Of a DNA stretch of 64,000 nt, positions 9,338-19,578 are shown piece by piece. This DNA is from Gordonia terrae (lineage in GTDB: Bacteria > Actinomycetota > Actinomycetes > Mycobacteriales > Mycobacteriaceae). The stretch is taken from positions 4,712,001 through 4,776,000 of the forward strand of contig NZ_CP016594.1 in the NCBI RefSeq assembly GCF_001698225.1, in the 5' to 3' direction. The number at the start of each line of letters is the position of its first letter. Position 1 is the first letter of the stretch. The notes beneath the pieces were generated by a model. The model ran no database searches. It was not told where the DNA came from and saw only the letters and a list, made by a program, of their open reading frames with translations. The position numbers and the translations under genes were made by a program.

Positions 9338-10930
9338 ATGGGCGCATCGCTACTGCTGGTCGCGGTCATCGCCGTGGCGATCGCGGCTCTGTGCCGTCGC
9401 TACGGGTTGTCCTCGCCGCTCGTGCTGGTCACCGTCGGGCTGGGCATCGGCTGGATTCCCGAGCTGCCGTCGGTGGCCCTGGAACCGGAGCTGGTGCTGT
9501 TCCTCATCCTGCCGCCGCTGTTGTATTCGGCCTCGCAGGAGAGTTCGTATCAGGCGTTCCGCGCCAACTGGCGCGCGATCGGGTTCCTGGCCGTCGGCCT
9601 CCCGCTGGTGACGACGCTGGTCGTCGGGTACGTCGCCTACCTCGTCGTCCCCAATCTCCCGCTCGCCGCGGCGCTGGTGCTCGGCGCCGTCGTCGCGCCG
9701 CCGGATGCGGTGTCCGCGCAGGCCATCGGCCGCCGGTTGGGTCTCCCGCGTCGGATGATGACGCTGCTCGGCGGCGAGAGCCTGCTCAATGACGCGACGG
9801 CCTTGACCGCCTTCCGGATCGCGCTCGCCGCAGCGGTGGGGGCCACCGCGACGGTCGGCGAAGGGGTCCTGACGTTCGCGGTGGCCGCCCTCGGCGGCCT
9901 GATCATGGGGCTCCTCGTCGGGATGGTCGTGTCGTGGGTGCGCGTCTGGCTCACCGACCCACCGATGGAGACGGCCATCGGCATCATCGTCCCGTTCGCC
10001 ACGTATTACGCGGCGGAGGAGCTGCACGGTTCTGGTGTCATCGCGGTGGTCACGGCCGGTCTCTACCTCGGCCACCGGTCGGTGCGGCTGGGTTATGCGA
10101 CACGCCTGCAGGACGAGGCGGTGCGCAAGTCGATCGACACCATCCTCGAGTCGTTCGTCTTCCTGCTGATCGGCCTCCAGCTGCCGATGCTCATCGAGGG
10201 TGTCGAGAACGAGTCGTGGACGCAGATCGCCATCGACGCCGCGGCCGTCCTGGCGGCGACGATCCTGGTACGGATCGTCTGGGTCTTCCCGGCGACGTAT
10301 CTGCCCCGTCTGCTCTCACGACGGATCCGCGACCGCGAACCGCCACCCACCCCGGCGTCGGTGTTCGTCGTGTCCTGGGCGGGTATGCGCGGTGTGGTGT
10401 CGCTGGCCGCCGCCTTTGCGATACCGGTCTTCACCGAGATGAACGAGCCCTTCCCCGCCCGCGCGGAGATCTTGTTCCTCACCTTCGTCGTCGTGGTGGG
10501 AACGCTGCTGATCCAGGGCACGACCCTGCCCTGGGTCATCCGATTCCTCGGGGTCAGCGGCGACGAGCATGCGCAGGACCGGCTGGCGTACGCGGCCGCC
10601 CAGGACCGGGCGTCCCGGGAAGCCGAACGCCGTCTCGACGAATACGCCGCCGAGCTGACCGACGACGACCCGCGCCGCCTTCAGGTGGTGATGCTGCGCA
10701 AGTGGGTCACGACGCAGCGCAACGTGGCGTGGGAGGAACTGGGCCGGGGCCCCGAAGATCTCGGGGAGAGTCCCTCGTCCGCCGGCGCGCGCCTGCGGAC
10801 GGAGATCCTGCAGATCCAGCGCGCGGCGTTCATCGCCGAACGCGACGCGGGCCGCATCGACGACGAAGTACTGCGGATCGCGTTGCGCCGCCTCGACTTC
10901 GCCGAGGGGCAGGGCGACCGGGACGTTTAA
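9338..10930 (+). CDS. CPA1-family Na+/H+ antiporter, 530 aa
   Basis: This multi-spanning cation/proton exchanger would extrude Na+ for H+ at the plasma membrane. It has about twelve hydrophobic segments, the PPDAVSA motif of the fifth helix region and the GESLLNDATA motif that carries the conserved Asp. These are followed by a hydrophilic C-terminal tail from about residue 405 to the end, rich in charged residues (EAERRLDEYAAEL), as in bacterial NhaP/YjcE proteins. The ATG at 9338 is the first start that gives a hydrophobic N-terminus; the longer upstream frame overlaps the divergent zinc-finger gene. Confidence 0.9.
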   Translation: MGASLLLVAVIAVAIAALCRRYGLSSPLVLVTVGLGIGWIPELPSVALEPELVLFLILPPLLYSASQESSYQAFRANWRAIGFLAVGLPLVTTLVVGYVAYLVVPNLPLAAALVLGAVVAPPDAVSAQAIGRRLGLPRRMMTLLGGESLLNDATALTAFRIALAAAVGATATVGEGVLTFAVAALGGLIMGLLVGMVVSWVRVWLTDPPMETAIGIIVPFATYYAAEELHGSGVIAVVTAGLYLGHRSVRLGYATRLQDEAVRKSIDTILESFVFLLIGLQLPMLIEGVENESWTQIAIDAAAVLAATILVRIVWVFPATYLPRLLSRRIRDREPPPTPASVFVVSWAGMRGVVSLAAAFAIPVFTEMNEPFPARAEILFLTFVVVVGTLLIQGTTLPWVIRFLGVSGDEHAQDRLAYAAAQDRASREAERRLDEYAAELTDDDPRRLQVVMLRKWVTTQRNVAWEELGRGPEDLGESPSSAGARLRTEILQIQRAAFIAERDAGRIDDEVLRIALRRLDFAEGQGDRDV

Positions 10931-11038
10931 CCCCTGAGGAGCCCGGAGCCTGCGGAGCGCGCACCGTCGCCCACCCGAACGACTCCGGGGAGTTCTGCCC
11001 ATTTCGCGTTCGGCGGTCCGGCCCTACCGTCGGTTCCC

Positions 11039-11437
11039 ATGACCACGACCCTCACCCGCCTGGCCACTGCCGGCGCCTCCCTCGTCCTCACCGCAGGCGC
11101 GCTCGCCGTCGGCACCTCCGCCGCGGCTGCTGCGCCGTCCGCACCGTCCTGCGACGCCGGGCAGCGGCTCGTCACCTCCGTTGTCACCGCGCAGTCGGCG
11201 GCGTCGATCTGCCAATGGCGCACCGACGGCGCCCTCGAGTACCGGGGTGTCGCACGCTCCACCGGGAACACGCTGTGCATCCCGGTGTCCGAGGTGCACG
11301 TGCAGGAGAACGGCAGCGGCCGCGCCTATTACGTCGCCTACAACAACGGATACAAGTACCTCGTCTTCGACGGGCTGGGCCTGAGCATCGTCGGCCCCGA
11401 CGGGTTGCTGATCAGCTCCGAGGACGCGATCGGCTGA
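11039..11437 (+). CDS. Small secreted protein, 132 aa
   Basis: The N-terminus is a clear Sec signal peptide: a short start, a hydrophobic stretch ASLVLTAGALAVGTSA, and an Ala-rich cleavage region ending near residue 32. The mature part of about 100 residues has three cysteines and a Tyr/Asn-rich segment (AYYVAYNNGYKYLV). No known domain was recognised. The gene stands alone, convergent with the adenylate cyclase gene 10 bp downstream. Confidence 0.75.
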   Translation: MTTTLTRLATAGASLVLTAGALAVGTSAAAAAPSAPSCDAGQRLVTSVVTAQSAASICQWRTDGALEYRGVARSTGNTLCIPVSEVHVQENGSGRAYYVAYNNGYKYLVFDGLGLSIVGPDGLLISSEDAIG

Positions 11438-11446
11438 GCGGGACCG

Positions 11447-13000
11447 TCATCCCTCGCCGACGAACGCGGCGAACACGGTGGTCTCCTCCGTACGACCCCG
11501 CAGTGACGTGGTCTCCTGCTCCTCCCAGCGGTCGGCCTCTGTCCGCTGCGCGGCCTCGACCGCACGCCCAGAGGCCAACGGCCGCCGCGGATCCCGCTTG
11601 GCCAGCTCCGACAACCGGGCACTCTCGTTCACCGGATCGCCGATGACGGTGTACTCGAATCTCTCGATGGCACCGACGTTCCCGGCGACCACGGCCCCGT
11701 GACTGACCCCGATCCCGGCAGACAGCTCCGGGACCTCCTCGGCCAACCCGTACGCGATGTCGCGGGCGGCGGCGAGTGCGCTGCCGGCCGCGTCGTCGAG
11801 GTCGATGGGCGCACCGAAGATGGCGAGCACCGCGTCGCCCTCGAACTTGTTGACCAGGCCGTCGTGTTCCTCGACCGCCCGCACGATCACGGCGAAGAAC
11901 TTGTTCAGGATCTCGACGACCTCGGTCGGACGCCGTTGCGCGGCAAGCGTCGTCGAACCGATGACATCGACGAACAGCGTGGCGGCCAGGCGTTCGGTGC
12001 CGCCGAGTTCCGGGCTCGACGACATCGCCGCCTCGGCGACGTCGTGTCCCACATGACGTCCGAAGAGATCCCGGATCCGTTCACGCTCACGGAGTCCGGC
12101 GACCATCGAGTTGAAACCGACCTGGAGATCGCCGAGTTCGGTGCCGTCGTAGACGACTAGGTCGGCGTTGTCGAGGTCGCCGTTGCTCACGCGGTTCATC
12201 CCGGCGCGCACGCTCCGGATGGGTCCGGTCACGCTCATACTCGACAGCAGTGTGAGCAGCAGGCCGGTGAACAGCGCAGTGATCCCGAGGACCGTCGCCC
12301 CGACGAACAGATCGAGTTTGGAGGTCTCGTCCCGCGCGAGCCCGAAGGCCAGCACGAGCAGGATCCCGATGATCGGGATGGCCGAACCCACCATCCACGA
12401 GACGACCGAGCGCGCCTTCACACCGGTACGTTTGCGTCGGCGATGCCCGGCCGAGATCAGTTCCGCCGCAACGGGACGCAGCGTGAAGTCGATGAACAGG
12501 TACGAGATCGCCACCACCACGACGCCACTGAGGCTCACCACGAAGAGCGTCTTCGGGATCAGCTGCGGGTCGACGATCCCGTACATGATGGTGAGCATGA
12601 CGGTGGCGATGCCCCACAGGAATCCCTGCACCAGCGACAACCGCCACGGCAACCGCATCGTCCGACGGGCATCGCGTTTGGTCGGCGCGACGTCGCGGAT
12701 AGCCCAGCGCAGGTCGCGGACGCCGACGTAGGTGCCCCACCCGATCCCCACCACGAAGGCCGCGGTGATGTAGACGGGCACCACGATGAAATTGACCCAC
12801 CACAGTTCGGCGGTGAAGATGGTCGGCTGCGGGATGCCGACCGCGGTGAGCGAGACCGCGACGATCGCCCCGAACAGATTGGCCACCACGATCGACCCGG
12901 TCAGCAGCGTCTGGATGCGAACCCGCTGTTTGACCGAGCTCTCGCCGACGGAACCGAGCAGGATGGACCCGTAGTCGCGGCTCCCCCGCTTCGCACGCAT
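11447..13000 (-). CDS. Membrane adenylate/guanylate cyclase with HAMP domain, 517 aa
   Basis: This class III nucleotide cyclase resembles the Rv1318c-Rv1320c/Rv3645 group of M. tuberculosis. About six transmembrane segments fill the N-terminal half. A HAMP linker follows (VTGPIRSVRAGMNRVSNGDLD, broken into shorter blocks around residues 260-315). The catalytic domain then shows FVDVIGSTTLA with the first metal Asp, NKFEGDAVLAIFG with the second, and GDPVNESARL for substrate and transition-state contacts. A GTG two codons upstream (13006) is an alternative start; neither has a good ribosome site. It would make cAMP in response to an unknown membrane signal. Confidence 0.9.
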   Translation of the reverse strand: MRAKRGSRDYGSILLGSVGESSVKQRVRIQTLLTGSIVVANLFGAIVAVSLTAVGIPQPTIFTAELWWVNFIVVPVYITAAFVVGIGWGTYVGVRDLRWAIRDVAPTKRDARRTMRLPWRLSLVQGFLWGIATVMLTIMYGIVDPQLIPKTLFVVSLSGVVVVAISYLFIDFTLRPVAAELISAGHRRRKRTGVKARSVVSWMVGSAIPIIGILLVLAFGLARDETSKLDLFVGATVLGITALFTGLLLTLLSSMSVTGPIRSVRAGMNRVSNGDLDNADLVVYDGTELGDLQVGFNSMVAGLRERERIRDLFGRHVGHDVAEAAMSSSPELGGTERLAATLFVDVIGSTTLAAQRRPTEVVEILNKFFAVIVRAVEEHDGLVNKFEGDAVLAIFGAPIDLDDAAGSALAAARDIAYGLAEEVPELSAGIGVSHGAVVAGNVGAIERFEYTVIGDPVNESARLSELAKRDPRRPLASGRAVEAAQRTEADRWEEQETTSLRGRTEETTVFAAFVGEG

Positions 13001-13098
13001 GGGCACTAGCTAATCACGAGCCGTGCCCGGATCCGCGACGAGCTTCGCGGAGCCATTTCCGGAGCGTCACCCCGCCCCTGAGCGGGAGCACCCCCATT

Positions 13099-13202
13099 GC
13101 TCCCTGAGGTGCGAGGAGCGCAAGCGACGAGCCACGAAGGGCCTGGTGACGCGCCTCGCCAGCCCCTTCGTGGCTCGCTTCGCTCGCACACCTCAGGGAG
13201 CA
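13099..13202. repeat. Large imperfect inverted repeat (hairpin) between the cyclase gene and purA
   Basis: The left arm runs 13099-13141 and the right arm about 13164-13202. The outer 13 bases (GCTCCCTGAGGTG) and the inner 14 bases (ending GCCACGAAGGG) pair with the right arm; the centre of each arm is degenerate. Bases 13101-13141 recur exactly at 43492-43532, so this is a dispersed element and not only a local terminator. It lies downstream of purA and could also end that transcript. Confidence 0.8.
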
Positions 13203-13275
13203 GGAATCCGGCTCTCAGGCGGCTCTTTCGTGGTTCACGACGGCCGCCGGGCCGCAGATACTGAGAAGCGAAGTG

Positions 13276-14610
<1,335 letters not shown>

Positions 14611-14643
14611 CTACTGGGTCGGCGCGCTCGATACGCTATCCGC

Positions 14644-15300
14644 GTGCCGTTTGCCCTCCTGACCCAGACCAGCCGCGCCGACGACAAGAAGGCCGTCCGC
14701 GCCGCGGTCGCCGATGCCCTGGCCGATCCCGACGTCTCCCGCCTCGTCGTCGAGCCGCGCGTCGCCGAGCGGTTCGCGCCCACCGTGGCCCACGAGAACG
14801 ACATCTTCCTGTCCCAGGTGCTCGCCGCACTGATGGTCACCGAACGACTCGACGTCGAGGTCGCGTACGTCTCCGCCGAGGCCACCCCGGCGACGCGCCG
14901 CTACGGGTTGCCGCACGGGCCGGCAGCACGCGACCTGGCCGAGCACGGCACCGCGGTCGCGGTGCCGCTCATCCGCGACGACGCCGCGACGGTCGTGGTC
15001 GGCAGCGCCCGCCACCTGGGTGCCGAGGGCGCGAAGCTGCACGGCGAGACCTACGTCGACAACGAGCGCCTGTTCGACGGCGAGGTGCGTTCCGTCCTCA
15101 TCGAGCCGACCCTCACCGCGCCCGGGCTGCGCGCACAGGTGGAGCGGATGTTGTTGCCGGGCAAGTGGTTCGCCGGACGGGCCTGCCAGACCGGGGGCAC
15201 CAACGTCGTCGTCGAACGCGAAGGGGTGGTGAACCCACGCGTCGTGAAACGGTCGACGTTCTACCGACACGTCACCGATCTGCTGCTCGTGCGTCCCTGA
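14644..15300 (+). CDS. Conserved hypothetical protein (Rv0358-like), 218 aa
   Basis: This soluble protein of unknown function is conserved divergently from purA in Mycobacteriales; the family link is by position and sequence style recalled from Rv0358. The start is GTG 14644. There is no signal peptide or membrane segment. The sequence alternates helices and strands, with a run of conserved-looking residues, RACQTGGTNVVVEREG, near the C-terminus. The last 29 bases overlap the convergent MHS transporter gene. Confidence 0.75.
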   Translation: MPFALLTQTSRADDKKAVRAAVADALADPDVSRLVVEPRVAERFAPTVAHENDIFLSQVLAALMVTERLDVEVAYVSAEATPATRRYGLPHGPAARDLAEHGTAVAVPLIRDDAATVVVGSARHLGAEGAKLHGETYVDNERLFDGEVRSVLIEPTLTAPGLRAQVERMLLPGKWFAGRACQTGGTNVVVEREGVVNPRVVKRSTFYRHVTDLLLVRP

Positions 15301-16645
15301 CGGGTAGCGCCTCCGGCCCCGTCGTGAGGTGGAGGTCGTCGCGTCGGATGAGGGCGGTCGCCACAACGCTGATGATCGCGGTGAGCACCAGGTATCCGGC
15401 TGCGAGCCACGGCGACCCACTCGCCGCGCCGATCAGCGCGGTGAGGATGAGCGGCGTCAGACCCGATGCGTAGATGCCGGAGAACTGGTAGACGACCGAC
15501 AGACCGGTGTAGCGCACCGGGGTCGGGTACAGACTCGCGAACAATGTGCCCTGCGCGCCGTAGAACAGTGCGTGGATCACGCCGAAGACGATCACCAGCC
15601 CGACGGTGAACCACAGCAGGTTCGACGTCCCGAACAGCACGAACACCGGGTAGACCGCGACGCCGTAGGCGGTGATCCCGACCAGATAGATCGTCTTGGC
15701 GCCGTAGCGGTCGGTGAGCAGTCCGGAGAACGGCAGCAGGGCCGCCATGACCAGCGACGCGATCGTCACGGCCACCAGGACCGGGACCTTCTCCATGTCG
15801 AGTTCGGTGGTCGCGTAGGCGATCGCGAAGACGCCCCAGGTGTTGAAGGCCGATCCCTCACCCCACCGGGCGAGGAGGCCGAGGACGGTGTTGCGTGTGT
15901 TCGGCGGGACCACGACGTCGCGCAGCGGTGCCGTGGACTTCTTCGCGAGTTCGGCGACCTCGGCGAAGGCCGGCGTCTCGTCGACCTTGAGGCGTACGAC
16001 GAACCCGATGACCACCAGCACGATGCTCACCAGGAACGCGATACGCCAGCCGTAGGTCAGGAAGGCCTGATCGTCGAGCGCCACCTGCAGCAGCGCGAAC
16101 ACACCTGTGCCCAAGGCGAGTCCGAGCGCGAGACCGATTTGCGGGATGCTCCCGAACAGACCGCGTTTGCCGTCCGGGCTGTGCTCGACCGACAGCAGGA
16201 CGGCGCCCGCCCACTCCCCGCCCAGCGCGAACCCCTGAACGATGCGCAAGAGCAGCAACAGGATCGGGGCGAGCACGCCGACCGACGCCGCGGTCGGGAG
16301 TACACCCATGAGCGCGGTCGCGACGCCCATCATCACCATCGTGATCGCGAGCGTGCGCTTGCGGCCGATGCGATCGCCGATGTGCCCGAACACGATTCCG
16401 CCGATCGGACGCACCACGAAGCCCACCGCGAAGGTCGCGAAGGACAGCAGGGTTCCGACGAACGAACTCTGGTCGGGGAAGAAGAGCTGGTTGAACACCA
16501 GGCTGGCCGCGGTCGCGTAGAGGAAGAAGTCGTACCACTCGACGGTCGTGCCGAGAAGGCTTGCCGCGACGACGGTCCGGAGCCGCTTGCGACGCTCGGC
16601 CTCGGTCTCGCCGGCCGCGGCGGGGGTGAGTGTGGAGGTAGCCAT
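15272..16645 (-). CDS. MFS transporter of the metabolite:H+ symporter (MHS) family, 457 aa
   Basis: This twelve-helix secondary transporter is of the ShiA/ProP/KgtP type. The N-terminus carries the MHS signature TTVEWYDFFLYATAA, then the loop 2-3 motif GHIGDRIGRKRTL and the GGEWAGAVLL motif of helix 5. It would import an organic acid, shikimate-like compound or betaine with protons; the substrate cannot be told. ATG 16645 was preferred to an in-frame GTG nine bases upstream. It is one of three MHS-type transporters in this window and stands apart from the catabolic island. Confidence 0.88.
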   Translation of the reverse strand: MATSTLTPAAAGETEAERRKRLRTVVAASLLGTTVEWYDFFLYATAASLVFNQLFFPDQSSFVGTLLSFATFAVGFVVRPIGGIVFGHIGDRIGRKRTLAITMVMMGVATALMGVLPTAASVGVLAPILLLLLRIVQGFALGGEWAGAVLLSVEHSPDGKRGLFGSIPQIGLALGLALGTGVFALLQVALDDQAFLTYGWRIAFLVSIVLVVIGFVVRLKVDETPAFAEVAELAKKSTAPLRDVVVPPNTRNTVLGLLARWGEGSAFNTWGVFAIAYATTELDMEKVPVLVAVTIASLVMAALLPFSGLLTDRYGAKTIYLVGITAYGVAVYPVFVLFGTSNLLWFTVGLVIVFGVIHALFYGAQGTLFASLYPTPVRYTGLSVVYQFSGIYASGLTPLILTALIGAASGSPWLAAGYLVLTAIISVVATALIRRDDLHLTTGPEALPVRDARAADR

Positions 16646-16818
16646 GACCGACACACGGTAACGACGCGACGTCCCGATCCGGCGACTACGAATCAGGGTG
16701 AGCGAAAAGTTGCGGCCGTGTGCAACCGTCGCCGGTCAGGGCAGGAGGCAGGAAGTCGCGTCGTTCCATGCGCCGCAATGTAAGGCATAACCAACATTCA
16801 CGACGCAGTGACGAACGG

Positions 16819-17727
16819 TCACCAGGTCATCTCGTCCCGACATCGTCGCTGGTGGTCGTCGGGATCGATCTGCACCGTCGCGTGCTCGAGTCCGTGCCGG
16901 GCCAGGACGGCCTGCGCGGCGGGCAGCACCTCACCGTTGGGGCGACTGCTGCCGAGATGGACGGTGGCCACGTCCATCCCCGTCGTGAGCGTCCAGACAT
17001 GGAGATCGTGCACGTCGTCGACCACGGGGATGTCGGCCAGATCGGCCCGCAACGCCTCGACGTCGACGTGGGCCGGCGCCTGCTGGTTGAGGATGCGAAG
17101 CGCATCGAGCGCGAGTCGCACCGCGCGCGGGACCACCCACAGCGCGATCAGCACCGCGACGACGATGTCGGCGTAACCCCATCCGGTCGTCATCGCGACG
17201 ATGCCGGCCACCAGGACACCGACGCTGCCGACGGCGTCGGCCAGGACTTCGAGGTAGGCGCCGCGTACCGCGATCGACTCCTTGGCGTCCGCGCGCAACA
17301 GCAACATGACCCCGAGATTCACCAGCAGACCGATCAGGGCCACGACGATCAGCGTGAGTCCCGGGACCTGCGGATCGCTGCCGATGCGTTCCACCGCTTC
17401 GTAGAGCACGAACGCGGCGACGCCCATCAACAGCACGGCATTGGCGACCGCGGTGAACACCTCGGCGCGGTGCCAACCGAAACTACGGGTGTCGGTGATC
17501 CGCCCGTGCCGGCCGAGCAACAGCGCGATCAGCCCCATGACGAGCGCGACGACGTCGGTCAGCATGTGTCCCGCGTCGGCGATCAGCGCGAGCGAGTTCA
17601 CCAGGATGCCGGTGACGAGTTCGACGACGAAGTAGCTGCCGATCAGTCCCACCGCCAGCACCATCGGCCAGAGCCGCCGCTGCCCACCGCCCGCGGGAGC
17701 GTGCGAGTGCGAATGTGAATGCCCCAT
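16819..17727 (-). CDS. Cation diffusion facilitator (CDF) metal exporter, 302 aa
   Basis: This is a zinc/cadmium/cobalt exporter of the ZitB/CzcD type, exchanging metal for protons. The His-rich N-terminus (GHSHSHSHA), six membrane segments, the metal site pair ADAGHMLTD in helix 2 and EVLADAVGS in helix 5, and a cytoplasmic C-terminal domain with HDLHVWTL are all characteristic. ATG 17727 is chosen over a TTG twelve bases upstream. A palindromic ArsR/SmtB-like operator lies just upstream at 17741-17760, though no ArsR gene is adjacent. Confidence 0.93.
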   Translation of the reverse strand: MGHSHSHSHAPAGGGQRRLWPMVLAVGLIGSYFVVELVTGILVNSLALIADAGHMLTDVVALVMGLIALLLGRHGRITDTRSFGWHRAEVFTAVANAVLLMGVAAFVLYEAVERIGSDPQVPGLTLIVVALIGLLVNLGVMLLLRADAKESIAVRGAYLEVLADAVGSVGVLVAGIVAMTTGWGYADIVVAVLIALWVVPRAVRLALDALRILNQQAPAHVDVEALRADLADIPVVDDVHDLHVWTLTTGMDVATVHLGSSRPNGEVLPAAQAVLARHGLEHATVQIDPDDHQRRCRDEMTW

Positions 17728-17740
17728 GATGCCGGTCAAT

Positions 17741-17760
17741 ATATGCAGAATTTCGCATAT
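17741..17760. promoter_or_regulatory. Putative ArsR/SmtB-family metal-sensor operator
   Basis: An A/T-rich inverted repeat, ATATGC-N8-GCATAT, ends 14 bp upstream of the CDF start codon in otherwise GC-rich DNA. Zinc and nickel/cobalt sensors of the ArsR/SmtB family bind ATAT...ATAT palindromes of this style in actinobacteria. Position and sequence support metal-dependent repression of the exporter; the cognate regulator would have to be encoded elsewhere. Confidence 0.6.
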
Positions 17761-17775
17761 GTGGCAACAGGCCGG

Positions 17776-18900
17776 TCAGCTCCGCAGGGTCGCCAGCGCC
17801 GAGGACCTGCGCAGACCCGCCGTCATCAGCAGGTCGACGAGCAGCGAGCGGATCTCCGCGAGCAGCGCAGCCTCCGACAACTCGCTGTTGGTGACCAGGT
17901 CGATCCGGGCCTTGCGCACGATGCTGCGGATCACCCTGGCCGCATCGGCCTGATCGGGTTCCTCGCCGGGGTCGGCCATCATCATCGCGCGCAGCACCTC
18001 GAAGGCGCCGGCGAGATCGTCGATGATCTCGATCAATTCGGGGAGCACCGGCACCCCCCGCTGGGTCATGCCGAGCGAACGCCGCGCGATGATCCGGAAA
18101 TTGCGCACGGCGTTGTCGATCGGGTCGGCGGTGGCCGAGATCCGGTCCAACCGCATCCGCGAACCCCAGTAGAGCGGTGAGATCCGGGTGACCTCGCGTC
18201 CGCCCGTCATGTCCGACCGCATCTTGTTGATCTCCGCCTGCGTCCCGCGGCCGGCTTCGAGTGCGGCCGCGATGAGTTCCTCGTCGCGCTCGCGGAGTCC
18301 GGTGGCCAGCTGGCGGGCGGCGTCGCGAACCGTGGCGAGGACCCCGGCCGCGTCCCGGCGCGCCCGGCTCGCCGGGTTCACCGGCAGCAGCGCCCCCACG
18401 AGGATGCCGACCAGCCCACCGATCAGCGCGTCGAGCGCGCGATGGAAACCCGCCACCCCGCCGGGCGGGAGAAGCGTCGCGACCAACGCGGCCGACGAGG
18501 CCGCCTGCATGGGGACGAGCGGACCGTCGTCGAGGAAGACCGCCACCGTCATCGCCAGGGCGACGACGATCATGATCTGCCACGCCCCCTCACCGACCAG
18601 GCTGATGAAGAGGTCGCCGACGAGGATCCCGATCGCGACGCCGCCGACGAGTTCGGCTGCGCGCCGCCACCGCTGCCCCAGCGAGAGGCCGAGCGAGATC
18701 ACCGCGGCGATCGGGGCGAAGAACGGGTCGGGATGGATGAAGATCTCCACCGCGATCCACCAGGAGACGCCCGCCGCGAGCGCGCACTGGACGATGGGGA
18801 CGAGCGAGACACGCAGCCTGCGCAGCCGGTTCTTCAGCGGCGCGGGCATCGCGTTGAACACCCGGCGCGGGTACGACGGGTTCGCGGCGCTCGATCCCAT
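17776..18900 (-). CDS. FUSC-family (aromatic acid exporter-like) membrane protein, 374 aa
   Basis: The N-terminal half has about five to six hydrophobic segments, including VSWWIAVEIF and FFAPIAAVISLGLSLGQRWRRAAE. The last of these matches the FUSC/ArAE family, where a P-x-x-A-x-I turn precedes an Arg-rich cytoplasmic loop. The C-terminal half is a helical cytoplasmic domain. Related proteins export aromatic or fusaric acids or have unknown roles. A 16-bp perfect palindrome (18910-18925) lies immediately upstream of the ATG. It ends 49 bp before the CDF start, and the CDF gene has its own operator. Confidence 0.8.
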   Translation of the reverse strand: MGSSAANPSYPRRVFNAMPAPLKNRLRRLRVSLVPIVQCALAAGVSWWIAVEIFIHPDPFFAPIAAVISLGLSLGQRWRRAAELVGGVAIGILVGDLFISLVGEGAWQIMIVVALAMTVAVFLDDGPLVPMQAASSAALVATLLPPGGVAGFHRALDALIGGLVGILVGALLPVNPASRARRDAAGVLATVRDAARQLATGLRERDEELIAAALEAGRGTQAEINKMRSDMTGGREVTRISPLYWGSRMRLDRISATADPIDNAVRNFRIIARRSLGMTQRGVPVLPELIEIIDDLAGAFEVLRAMMMADPGEEPDQADAARVIRSIVRKARIDLVTNSELSEAALLAEIRSLLVDLLMTAGLRRSSALATLRS

Positions 18901-18909
18901 CAGGCGGAC

Positions 18910-18925
18910 GTCATCCCGGGATGAC
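18910..18925. promoter_or_regulatory. 16-bp perfect palindrome before the FUSC gene
   Basis: GTCATCCCGGGATGAC lies in the 42-bp gap between the DUF3151 gene and the FUSC gene, 10 bp before the FUSC start codon. It could be a repressor site, or the stem of a short hairpin ending the DUF3151 transcript. It has no U-tract and no loop, which argues against a terminator. Confidence 0.35.
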
Positions 18926-18942
18926 CGGTCGTCTCGGTGCCG

Positions 18943-19395
18943 TCACACAAGGCCGAGTTCGGCGGCCGCGCGTGGATCGCTGTCGTTGAGCAGGTCGAGG
19001 CAACGCAGGTGCTCGTCCTCCTCGCCGACCAGTTCGGCGGCCCGGGCCAGCGCCCCGACACACCGCAGGAAGCCGCGGTTCGGTTCATGGCTCCACGGCA
19101 CCGGACCGAAACCCTTCCAGCCGTGCCGGCGCAGCTGATCGAGGCCGCGGTGGTAACCGGTCCGCGCGTAGGCATAGGCCGCGATCACCGCGGGCATGTC
19201 GATGTCGCCGCCGGCCGCGGCGCCCTTCGACGACTCGAGAGCCGCCTCGGCCAGATACGCCCAGGCGATCGACGCGGTCGGGTGCGCGGCCGCGACCTCC
19301 GCCGCGACGGCGCCGTTGAGCAGGTCCGATTCGGCGTCGTCGTCCCCGGTGAGCAGAACCGGTTGTGGGCCGAGAAGATCTCCGAAAGACGTCAT
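18943..19395 (-). CDS. DUF3151 family protein (Rv0360c-like), 150 aa
   Basis: This soluble helical protein belongs to a family restricted to actinobacteria and of unknown function. Recognisable features are the MTSFGDLLGPQPVLL start, the AWAYLAEAAL helix, the YARTGYHRGLDQLRRHGWKG segment and the PNRGFLRCVGALARAA helix, with repeat-like helices reminiscent of TPR units. It lies between the purA region and an Rv0361-like gene, as in M. tuberculosis, which supports the identification. Confidence 0.88.
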   Translation of the reverse strand: MTSFGDLLGPQPVLLTGDDDAESDLLNGAVAAEVAAAHPTASIAWAYLAEAALESSKGAAAGGDIDMPAVIAAYAYARTGYHRGLDQLRRHGWKGFGPVPWSHEPNRGFLRCVGALARAAELVGEEDEHLRCLDLLNDSDPRAAAELGLV

Positions 19396-19578
19396 GCCCT
19401 CTATTCAAGCATCGTGTCGCCGGGGACCCTTCGTTCGATCAAACGCCCTAGTGCTGGATTGTCGGGCCATTCGCTAGGGTGAATGGCGCAATCGGTCCTG
19501 CTGCCCTCCCGCTGATCCGGTGTCGTCGGGCGGCCGGACCGAAGTCGTGCAATGGCGGAATGCGGGGTGAATCAGTCG

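Noticed and set aside
13099..13202. Ends of a complete insertion sequence
   Set aside because: The arms enclose only about 20 bp and there is no transposase; it is better described as a hairpin-forming dispersed repeat.
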